From Polytrichum commune (Eukaryota > Streptophyta > Polytrichopsida > Polytrichales > Polytrichaceae): a stretch of DNA of 64,000 bases. The first letter of the stretch is position 1, and every line of letters begins with the position of its first letter. The translations under genes were made by a program, and so were the position numbers. Shown in pieces: positions 23,892 through 34,400 of this stretch. The stretch lies in contig OX485809.1 in the NCBI GenBank assembly GCA_950295325.1, positions 27,528,001 through 27,592,000 on the forward strand, read 5' to 3'. Below the pieces are notes generated by a model that was not told the DNA's origin, searched no databases, and saw only the letters and a list, made by a program, of their open reading frames with translations.

Positions 23892-24872
23892 TGTCGCAAC
23901 CCTTGCTAGGTCCCTTAATAATCTTGCCAATTTTCAATTCTAGCAAAGGTTACGAGTCGCTAACCCTTCGCATTCCGCCATGCTAATGGATAGCTCCTCT
24001 TACCCCGGACCAATAGTTCATAGGAGGGAACCAACCCTCCTACTTTGCTTTCGGGACTCACCCCTTAATCGGTAACCCATTTCCCCAATGTGGACTTCCA
24101 TCCATGGAAGTCCAATCCTATGTTGATCATCGCATTGCCGGAGCAACACTACAACAACCCGAACCATACTAGGCAACTATGGCCTCACAATGGGCCAATG
24201 CCCATGGAGGCCGTGCCGTTCGGCCTCGGGTGGGTGAGGCCACACCACCTCACCCATATAAGCCTCTAGGACTCTACGCGGGGCCCCTACCCCACCGTCA
24301 ACCAACCTCTTGTCTCTCTATCAAGAGTTGGGGCCAAGTGGACATTTTCCTTTAGCTGCTGGGCCTAGAACCCTACCCCCCCCCGGCAGCTTCAGACCAT
24401 CATAACTTCCTTGTATGATGTCTGATCATAACAATCAACCACTCCATCTTCATCTACGCTTCACGTAGATGAAGATGGACTCCTCACTTGCCCCATTCGG
24501 GCAAGTCTTCAGGAAGTTATGCCTGTTTGAACCTTGGCAGTCCCGGGAATCACTCCCAGGCACTGCTGTACCAGGGCGCTGTCCCGGGACAGCGCCCCAC
24601 TCAAATGGCCATAACTCCTAGCTCACACCTCCGATTGAGGTGTTCTTGAGCATTCTAGAATCACCACGCCATGAGCTACGCATAGCTCATGGCCTTACCC
24701 TTGTGCCTCCTAGTCTCCGTGGGTGGGAGGCGTTTCCAACGCCCGGGGCCCTCACCCACACTAGGATCACTTGGGCCCTCTCACCAACGGCGCCACAAGT
24801 CCCGGGTGTCACTCCGGGGTCCCCCTTGTGCCCATGGTGTTTCGGCCACTCCTCATGGAGAGGTGCGCGACA
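23892..24872 (-). repeat. 5' LTR of element C
   Basis: It is the partner of 17568-18547 and contains the same palindromes, for example the one centred on CCCGGG near 24588. Confidence 0.93.
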
Positions 24873-25882
24873 TGATGTGCATCAACTGATGAAAGTCTCT
24901 CAACATATTCTTCCCCCACAACAGATGCATCGGTTGTAGGAATATGATTAGACTCAAATGAGAGTGCATCTTGCAAAGCAACACGAGCTCTGGAAAGTTC
25001 ACATTCAGCATCAGTATGGAGACCTTTAAGAACATCTAGCATGAGTTTTGCCCGTTTGAAGTCCATCTCAAAATTAGATTTAGTGTCACTACTGGCACGA
25101 AGGCGCTCCTTTGACTGTAGCAATGTCTTCTGTTTTGATAGAAGCAACTCATGAAGTCTAGTGATGATGTCCTCTGTTCCACGCTTTGGTGGATCTGAGG
25201 CCATCATCGCCTTCACCCTTGGATTAAAGACACTTAGGTTATTGCGCTTAACTGAGACACCAGTTTCAACCTTCACTTTTGTTGCACGCAACAAAAGCGA
25301 ACGATTCACAGGTTTTCGAAAACTACCCTTCCTATCAGGTCCTAAGAAAGACCAAGTAGACTGAGGTTTTTGGGTTGGAGAAAAATGTTGAGAAACAACT
25401 CCTACAGCAGAAACGGGAAGTTGGGAAATGGAATTTCCTGCCGCTTGGTTACCACGCTCTAGGCACGATGTGGTTGTGACTTTGAGGGAGTCTGAACTGG
25501 TGCCCTCCTTGGCAAGTTTCTTAGCCTTTTTGACATTCTCCAGAGACACCCGTTTTTTGTGTAGGTGCACTGCAAATGATGCCCAATTCACAGCGATGCC
25601 CTTGTTCTCTGCCACAATAGCCCGTGCCCACTCCAAGGTCAACTGGTCATTGAGAACTTGATCTCTTAGGGTCACTCGGGAGTACAAATTTAGCACTGTT
25701 TCTTGGAACTCCCTGCTGGGTTTCTCATTGACCTTCCAGCCATTCTTATCCTTACGAGGTCCAAAAATCTCACAAATCTCGTCAGTAGAGACATCACCCT
25801 CTTGCAGAGACTTCACCTCCCTCCCTTCTCCTCTCAAACCTTGAACTTTGATGAAATACTGCAGATCTAGAAGGGGTTCATC

Positions 25883-26400
25883 CTGGAACGAGAACACAAG
25901 ATGCGTAAGAGAAGATGAAGAAATCACCTTCTGGTCCAAGAGTAGATAGACATGAACATTCCAAATGTGAAATTGCCAAACACACCTGTTCCGCCATAGC
26001 CATCCCTAAACCCAACAGTTTTTGCAAACGGCGAAAAAAAAAACATAGAATGAGCCGAAAATACAACCTGAACGTTGTCCCTCGAGCAATCTCCTGCACA
26101 CAATCAGATAGCCTCATTCCTCGCACCCAAAACCTAACCTACCAACCATTTTCGCCATAGGAAGGACATGTAGATCCTATTTTTATCACTGGAATTCGGC
26201 GGGAACAAGGGTTCTTTGGGATTTTTTCAAAACGGACAGGCAACCCCCATTCGACATAGGCGGGGATGTTTCTCTTGACAGCTTCTGATGATAAGATTGT
26301 GTCAGCGAAAAGAACCAATGAGAAAATTAATGACTTTTTATTATCTGAAAATAACATAAATTCACTTCGACCTTCCATTTCCTGGAAATTTTCCTAGGTG
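25883..26400 (-). other. Upstream region and unresolved first exon of gene 2
   Basis: An acceptor (GTTCCAG) lies just before the large exon of gene 2. A plausible preceding coding stretch, ending in LLLDQK near 25930, is phase-compatible, but I found no in-frame ATG for it. The true first exon and promoter therefore remain open. The rest shows no recognisable gene. Confidence 0.4.
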
Positions 26401-26419
26401 GTTCCTAGTGGAGCCACCC

Positions 26420-26595
26420 AAGGATGCTTACACCCCTAAACCTTAACTCAAACATTTATGATTTCTAAAATGTGGCCGAGAGCTAAACCTTCACTCAAAC
26501 ATTCAAGATTTCTGAAATGTGGCTGAGAGCTAAAACTTAACTCAAACATTGAAGCATTATGAAATGTGGCCGAGAGCTAAACATTAACTTCAAAA
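26420..26595. repeat. Three 60-bp tandem repeats
   Basis: The unit carries GAAATGTGGCCGAGAGCTAAAC and ACTCAAACATT. It directly precedes the larger minisatellite. Confidence 0.75.
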
Positions 26596-26598
26596 TCT

Positions 26599-27255
26599 GG
26601 TGTGATGGGCCGAATCCTCTAGCCTATCGGAACCGGGACCCTTAGCCTACAAACATGATCAACCAAAAAAAACTTCAAAATCTGGTGTAAGGGGCCGAAT
26701 CCTCTAGCCTATCGGAACCGGGACCCTTAGCCTACCCATGATGAACCAAAAAAAACTTCAAAATCTTGTGTAAGGGGCTGAATCCTCTAGCCTCTTGGAA
26801 CCGAGACTCTTAACCTACCCACATGATCAACCAAAAAAAACTTCAAAATCTGGTGTAAGGGGCCAAATCCTCTAGCCTATCGGAACCGGGACCCTTAGCC
26901 TACCCACATGTTCAACCAAAAAAAACTTCAAAATCTAGTGTAAGGGGCCGAATCCTCTAGCCTGTTGGAACCGAGACCCTTAGCCTACCCACATGATCAA
27001 CCAAAAAACAACTTAAAAATCTGGTCAAAGAGGCCGAATCCTCTAGCCTCTAGCCTCTCGGAACCGAAACCCTTAGCCTACACACATGATCAACCAAAAA
27101 ACAACCATCAAAATATGGTGTAAGGGGCCGAATCCACTAGCCTCTCGGAACCGAGACCCATAGCCTACACACATGATCAACCACAAACAACTTCAAAATA
27201 TGGTGTAAGGGGCCGAATCCTCTAGCCTCTCGGAACCGAGACCCTTAGCCTAGGC
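26599..27255. repeat. Minisatellite of about eight units of 80-95 bp
   Basis: Each unit runs from GGTGTAAGGGGCCGAATCCT through CTCTAGCCT and CGGAACCG to CACATGATCAACCAAAAA. Unit starts lie near 26599, 26679, 26766, 26851, 26936, 27022, 27117 and 27203. One unit (27022) has a duplicated CTCTAGC. It ends abruptly at CTTAGCCTAGGC. Confidence 0.85.
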
Positions 27256-30200
27256 TAGCCTCGCGATGTCACCAAAGATGAGGAGGCCTCTTTCAATGGG
27301 GGTATGGTTTGGATAATCAATTGAAATGTTAAACTTAGGTGCCTCTTTGAGGCGTAATGATGTTCAAGTATTTATGAATACTTTCATATGTATTGATGGC
27401 ATTTGGGCACAATCATACTACTTGCAACTTAAGGTAGGTTGTAGATGGAGAAAATGGGTTGAATATCTTGCCTGCTCAACCATGGAGAAGTTTGGTCTTA
27501 GCTTGACATGTCTTTCTCCTTTCATAATCAACATGGCCAACCAAAGCCCAGCAATGCCCTTCGGACAATTTAAGGATGGTAAGATCAACATGGGAGGAGA
27601 GGAGTACGTAGTTACTTTTCACGTAATTCAAATGCATTTCACTAAACATTAATAAAGCTTTTGAGCCAAGAAGAATATGCAAACTAGAAAGAAACGAAAG
27701 AGAGAACAACAAAAGTTCTAAAAATCAGTGGTCGGTGTAATGTGGACTAAATCTTGAGCATAATAGAACTGGGTCTCAAATTTGAATAGTGTATTGAAAC
27801 TGAGTTTGCAAGATTGCATGTGAATGTCAACAAAGTTAGGATTTAGTCAATGAGAAGATGAAAAACAAAAACAAGGGAGATGATAGGGCAAGAACAAAAA
27901 CAAGGGATGGGGGACAACACCCGGGTCAACCAACCTAAACCTTGGGTTAACCAAGTTGGCTTAAAAGAGACTCTCGTAGATTGATTCATCCACCAAGGTA
28001 TCATTGTATAGGTTGTTTTCTCCCAAGCCAAATTTACGCCCCAATGTTCTTGAGGGTAAAGATTAGTGAACATAATAGACCTTGTGTGGATTGATGGTAG
28101 AGATGTTCATTATCCAACAACTGAGCCCAATCCGGCTACTATTGAAAGTTTGAGCCAAAAAAAACCTTGACTTGGATTTTCCAAGCTTGCACGAAGCTTT
28201 GGCACCAAAATTTTGCCACCTAAGATGCCACATAGGATAAGTAAATGTTTAGGCCCAACCCTAGTATAATGCCCCTGGCTTGGATTTGATGAAACCAAGT
28301 GATCCTATTGGTTGAGATTACTAAAGTTTGGGCCAACCCTCAATGTGGCCTTGAGTATAAAGTGGGCCTTAGATCAACTCCAATATAAAGCAACACCATA
28401 ATCCACGGTAGTGGCAACATGGGAGTCTTCTTTCACTTTTTCTTAGTGGTAAGAAATTCCAACAGGTTTTGTAGTAAGCACATGGTAGTTTTGAAAAGGT
28501 ATGACTTCAAAGTAGACTATTTTATATAGGCTTAAGATTGTGAGAGATTGTTGCAACATGTTAAAAAATATTGATATTTTGGTATATTTGTCTAGAAATA
28601 ATAGGGGATGTGCACTTGTGGAGACGAAACGATCAAACAACAACAACAAAAGTAGCAACACAACAACCACAACTTTGAATGTTTGTATTCCATGTTTTCC
28701 AATCACCATGTTTATCAAGTTTTGCGATCTAGTGTACATCACATTGGCACTTGGAGTCATCCAAAATTCATGCATAAATCCAAATATTCTAAAATCCTAG
28801 TTGGTTTGTAGTCAGAATGTATATACAATGGAGCTCGTGGTGGTCAAAGTTTGCAAAAGATGTATACATGTCCCAACTAGCTTTTTCTTAAAAGGACCAC
28901 ATGCCAAAAACTCTTCCTGTAAACAAACACGTGACAAAAGAAAGAGGGAACAATTGTGCAAAGGTGGGGGACTACAAGCACAAAAGGTGGGCATGGTGGG
29001 GGAAACTAGAGGGAGGTGGTGGGCATGGAGCTAAGGTGGCAATATGGCATGGACAACAAGACAACGTACGACAATTTGATTGAAAAGAAAGAATATTTAT
29101 TTTTTGGGGGTCAAAGCGCTCTATGGGAGCATGGCGATGGGTCACGGGAGGCTTATGAACATAGACATGAACATGCATGCATATGACGGGTACGCATGAG
29201 CATGATTGCATGGTTGCATGGGTGTATGGGGTTGTATTTATCCATGATATTAGTTCATATGTATGGGTGCAAGTTATTGTATATACATCAATATCTCAAT
29301 GCCAAGTGCTCTGCTTCAAGATGACTCCAATCGGTCACTCTTGTAGGCAGTTTAGTACGTGTTGCTCTTACTACTGAGATCACTTCAGTTTCAATTAAAC
29401 CTGTCAACATTGGTGACATCCAAATACCACAAATGTTGACTTCACAACAGATTTCCAAAATTGTTTCATGGAATTCTGTACTTGGTACAATTTTTGTTTG
29501 CATTTTCTCACCAGACTGCTACATTCTTGATGCACTATACAATGGATTGTGAAACCACCCAAATTAAAGATTCACAGAGTGCAACTAACTTATAATTTTT
29601 TGGTGAAGGGTACACGTGTGCATTTGCACTTGACCACTACGTCCTGTAATGGACATGTGTTGTCATGCCATTGGTTGTATGGTATGCAGGTTTTATTTGG
29701 TTACATTTCTTACTCAGGCACCTGTATTTGATTGGTGCGCACTCAATAGTGAACGCAATTACGAGGACCTAATATTCAGGTAAGGAATCAACAAGTACGC
29801 ACTTCTGATAACAATAACCAATTCAAGGAAAGACCTTTCCAATTTTCAATCCGATCTTTGTGAAGGCTTCATCATACCAATACAATGCAATACAAGTTTT
29901 GTTGTGTGAGTCTAACTGGTAGAAGTTTGAGAACATGGCAAACGAACCAAAAAACACCCACATGCCTTAGTAGCACGTACCCAATACCTACCTCGCTGCT
30001 ACGACATCCATGGCAGAGCTCCTCACATCCATTACATAGTTCATAGCAAAAACATTCAGAAACAAATTGCCTGTCGTTCTCAGGATCATATCATATACTA
30101 AGTTTTGTAATATGAACATAACTGCCAGCAAGGGTAGTATGGATAGCTTGAAATAGGGCTGTATTTGCAACCACCATCCACTTGAGGACTGCTGTTGTCC

Positions 30201-30700
30201 CTTTGATCGGCAGGCATGGAGAGTTTCATTATGTTTGTGGATACCGTCACAGGATCATCACAGATTAATGTCTTGAAGGAAGCGCAATAATGATCAATAG
30301 CAGAATATCTTGAAGGAAGCCTGTTCAACGTCTCGGATGGTAATATTTCGATCCTGTCTACTTTCATTTTCTGCAAGAGCAGCTCAAGCATCACCTGACC
30401 GTAAATCTATTACATGCCGTTCTGGACACACTTATGGGCAAATGAAATCAGGTTCTTGGTATACATATTCATGAAGATGGGCTATTTCATTCTGGACAAT
30501 GAGGCACCATAGAGTTGGAAGACTTCCATGCATGGCTAGGTTAGGTTAGGTTAGGTGCCGATTTCCATATGGTAACCGTTTACAGCATCAATGGACATCG
30601 ATATCCAGCAGCATCTATATATATAAATGTCAGTAATTGTATAGATTCGGGGTGTACGTGGATCATGTGTGACCTGGGAAGCATGTGATCCATTTACTGT
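27256..30700. other. Mostly non-coding region with weak exon-like frames
   Basis: The frames at 27326-27652 (plus) and 30098-30394 (minus) are the longest. The second encodes a well-mixed peptide (IEILPSETLNRLPSRYSAID) that could be an exon, but I recognise no family and see no partner exon. A short TTAGG-type run (GGTTAGGTTAGGTTAGGT) sits near 30538. No RNA gene was found. Confidence 0.4.
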
Positions 30701-30708
30701 CTACTGAT

Positions 30709-31320
30709 GATCTGCCTTTGAAACGTGTTCTGCTGCTATGAACCCTCATATGAGACATTGATCTGCTGGAGGTTGCTCAAATGAATCATGCCGTATCACT
30801 GTGCTCATATCACCTGATCAAATAAAACTGTCAATTTTATAAAGACGGCAATATATCAGAACAGCCAAGATATGAGCATGGAATGCAACCTACTAGAGTT
30901 TTACCTACTCACTGATAAGCCTTTTCAACCTGTCCTGCTTCTTTAAATCAAAATATGAGACATCCATTTGAGCCACGATCTACAGCAGATCAATCATGCC
31001 GTCATATGTGCTCACCTGAATAACTGTCAGTTTTTTATACGAGGCCGCCATTGGATCATCAGAACTGCCAAGATGCCAACCTCGAGTTTACTCATGTCTA
31101 CTGATCTGCCTTTTCAACCTGTCCTGCTGCTGTGAACAATACGAGGCATCTATTTGAGAAACGACCTGAACAATACGAGACATCCATTTGAGAAACGACC
31201 TAAAGCAGATAAATCATGTCGTATCATGTGCTGATGACCTGAATAACAGCCAATTGAATTATAAAGATGGAATTGATCGAAATTTCTAAGATCATGTGAG
31301 CATGGAAGAATGCAGTCTAG
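30709..31320. repeat. Three diverged 200-bp repeats upstream of the H+-ATPase gene
   Basis: Units begin near 30709, 30918 and 31101 with GATCTGCCTTTTCAACCTGTCCTGCTGC or close variants. They continue with GAGACATCCATTTGAG, AATCATGCCGTA and a CACCTGAATAA core. The third unit has a further internal 35-bp duplication (GAACAATACGAG). They end about 160 bp before the start codon, so they lie in the promoter or 5' leader. A regulatory role is untested. Confidence 0.65.
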
Positions 31321-31478
31321 ATAGAAGGGGGAAGGGTATCAATGAGCATGAGATGCTCATAATTCCAAATTCATAGGGTGGTGAAGATCATGATCAATAC
31401 TGTGTGCATGTTTCCATGATACAGTTAGAGTGGAAGAATTAGTTCTCAGTCCAGTACTGATGCACACAACAACTGGAC

Positions 31479-34400
31479 ATGGGACTCGAAGATTTCAAAG
31501 GGGAGGTGCTGCCTGCTGCCGCCGACGGAGGAGCAGTCCCCTCCAAATCAGAACAAAAACATCATGAGGTGAGCAGCAGAGACGAGAAATTAGCGTCTGT
31601 GAGACCGCTAACATTGAAATCCTTGGGTCATCATCCAAAATCTGGCAACATCAACCCTGGGGATCATCATCGTAATTTAGTTGGGGTAGGAGGAGGAGGA
31701 GGAATAATGGAGAGGAATGATGAAGGCGATGATGGAGAGCATTCGCCCTTAGGCGAAGGCACTGCTGACCTGGAGAATGTGCCGCTTGAGGAAGTGTTTA
31801 AGAAGTTGAGATGCACACGAGAAGGGCTGACATCCCAAGAAGCCGAGTTCCGCATCAAGTTGGTTGGACCGAACAAGCTTGAGGAGCAGAAAGAGAATTT
31901 GATTCTTAAATTCCTTATGTTCATGTGGAACCCCCTGTCCTGGGTGATGGAGCTTGCGGCACTCATGGCACTCGTCATGGACAACGGCGATCACTTGCTC
32001 CCCGATTGGCAAGATTTTGTAGGTATCATCTGCCTCCTGTTGATCAACTCCACTGTCAGCTACATCGAGGAAACTAATGCTGGCCAAGCTGCCGCTGCTC
32101 TCATGCAAGCCCTGGCGCCCAAAGCGAAGGTCCTGCGTGACAGAGTCTACAAAGAAGAAGACGCATCGGTAAATTGTTATTAATGGCACGCTTCTTAAAT
32201 TCTTACCAACCTTCAATTCATGTGCCTTAATTAGGGTCAGGTTTTCCAGCAACCACAAAGGCTTCTCTCTCAACGATTCTCATGATTTGGGGTAGGTTCT
32301 GGTACCATCCTAATCCTCTACTAAGTTACCAGGCAGTGTCAAGTTCGATGGTTTCTCTCCTCTTATCCTCTTACCTGTGATAATATCTGACCGAGATTGA
32401 CAATGGACCGACTTTTTCTTTTATTGTAAGAAGAGGATTGTCATCGTCAATAGACTCTACTTACTACTGCTCTCAGAGCATTCTTAAGCATGTGCAAGGA
32501 CGTTTCTCTTAACTATTCTGGCTTCAAGAATAAATTTCCAAGAATCGATGTCCTTGAGTACATGCACGAATGCATTTGAGCATACTCAAGTGACAAGTTC
32601 TCATTAGTCGACACCTCATTGTTGATGCCTAACATCAGACAAAAGCATTTTTCTATATATGTACCAAGATTCAACTGAAGAGGTGAGTCCCCGATGGATT
32701 CATTCGTAGCGTATCCAGAATAGCTAAGAATCTATTTGCACCAGAACCTAAATAGCTGGCTACTTAAGTATGTTATTCTCTGACTTAAGATGTTTCTGAA
32801 ATTGTTAAGAATAATAGCTACATCTTCATTGTTCTCTCCAACGGTAAGGTAGGCATGCTAGTAGATTTCACACTTGTTCCATAAGCCATCCGTTCTGTCA
32901 TAATTCTCTGTGGACATCCTTATAAGAAACTTAAAGCATTGATTGAGCAAAATGATATGATGTATTAATATTGTCTACATATGATATTTGTAGTTTTTGG
33001 TTCCCGGAGACATCATCACAATTAAACTGGGAGACATCATCCCGGCAGATGCGAGACTGTTAGAGGGTGATCCTCTCTCGGTGGACCAATCCGCATTGAC
33101 AGGTGAATCTGTGGCGGTGACAAAAAGATGCGGTGACGAGGTATTCTCCGGATCCATTTGCAAGCAGGGGGAGCTTGAGGCGGTTGTAATTGCAACAGGA
33201 GTGCATACATTCTTCGGCAAAGCAGCGCACCTGGTTGACACCACTCACCACACAGGGCACTTCCAGCAAGTGCTCACATCAATTGGGAACTTTTGTATAA
33301 TAACAATCACATTGGGCATGTTTGTGGAGATAATTGTTATGTATCCCATTCAGAAGCGGAAGTATCGTGTGGGAATTGAGAATTTGTTGATCTTGTTGAT
33401 CGGGGGCATCCCCATTGCCATGCCCACCGTGTTGTCAGTCACCATGGCCGTCGGCTCCCATAGCCTGGCGAAGCAAGGGGCTATTGTAAAGCGTATGACC
33501 GCTATTGAGGAGATGGCGGGGATGGACATTTTGTGTTCGGACAAAACCGGCACGTTGACGTTGAACCATCTCACTGTTGATAAGAACATCATCGAGGTCA
33601 CAACCAAGAATGCTGACAAGGAGCTCATACTTCTCATCGCAGCAAGAGCTTCACGGGTGGAAAATCAGGTTGCAACTCAGAATATGTTAATATAATTACG
33701 GGGAAGACTAAATCAAAGAATCTGTGGCATCTCGTAAAAATGTGGTGCAACAGGTTGCATCATCCTGCTCATGTTTAAACAAGACGATATTCATGCAACA
33801 TCATGCTCCAGATCCGATCCTCTCCGGATGTAAGGAACTCAAGGTTGAGCAAGATTGGAAGGTCACCCATTAGTACCTATGCTTCCACCGATCTTTCTTT
33901 CTTATTTTCAGACCCTTTTAGATCAAGTTCCTCTGGAGTTTGCTTGACATAACAGCTCCCACTGACACTGTCAATGGGAAATTTAACTCAAAGGATCCAT
34001 GGCCTCTCGTAAAACATGACAGCTCCCACTGACTCTGCTTCCTTATTTGACACTTCGCAGAATCGAATTACAGTTCCCTACCAACCGAATGAAATGCTCA
34101 TGAAGTCCTTCGGCTGTATGTATGCAAATGTTTGGAAGGTGAAGTATAAGTTATATGATTTGTAACGGTTGGTGTATGTTTGGATGCAAAAGGATGCTAT
34201 CGACCTGGCAATATGCAACATGCTGGGGGACCCAAAGGAGGCACGCGATGGCATTGAGGAAGTCCATTTTTTCCCTTTCAATCCTACAGATAAGCGCACC
34301 GCAATGACATACATAACCCCCGACGGATTAATGCACCGAGCAACTAAAGGTGCTCCCGAGCAAATTCTGGAGCTCGCATACAACAGGGATGTCCTTCAAC

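Larger units (their letters stand above)
17568..24872 (-). mobile_element. LTR element C: second copy of the element A family, inverted
   Basis: The 5-bp duplication TGATG flanks it (17563-17567 and 24873-24877). LTRs are 980 bp (17568-18547) and 981 bp (23892-24872), almost identical to each other and more diverged from those of A. Read on the minus strand it has the same order as A: LTR, tRNA-Met primer site, gag-region repeats, protease region, RNase H repeats, integrase, chromodomain, LTR. It shares A's missing RT core and two stop codons. It is about 250 bp longer, which one extra RNase H repeat unit mostly explains. It sits in the coding exon of gene 2. Confidence 0.93.
14809..25882 (-). 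pseudogene. Gene 2: double RING-like protein of unknown family, large exon split by element C
   Basis: Exons on the minus strand are 25882-24873 joined to 17562-17045 (one exon before element C inserted), 16102-15801, and 15660-14809. All phases agree, and the frame is continuous across the TGATG target site, giving about 893 residues plus an unresolved first exon. The order is the basic N-terminal domain shared with gene 1, a coiled coil (around 25180-24900 and 17560-17350), and a Cys/His finger at 17240-17090 (C-x2-C, then CGHCYH, then paired Cys). An acidic Ser-rich linker and a C3HC4 RING split by the last intron follow (CINC before it, PCGHTCVCTTC and CPTC after). RING fingers usually act as ubiquitin ligases. 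The insertion should truncate the protein after the coiled coil starts. Confidence 0.72.

Noticed and set aside
31749-32273. Minus-strand frame opposite pump exon 1
   Set aside because: It is antisense to a strongly conserved ATPase exon.
34078-34192. Possible pseudogene status of the pump because of stops between exons
   Set aside because: All eleven exons join in phase at consensus splice sites and keep every catalytic motif. The stops lie in introns.
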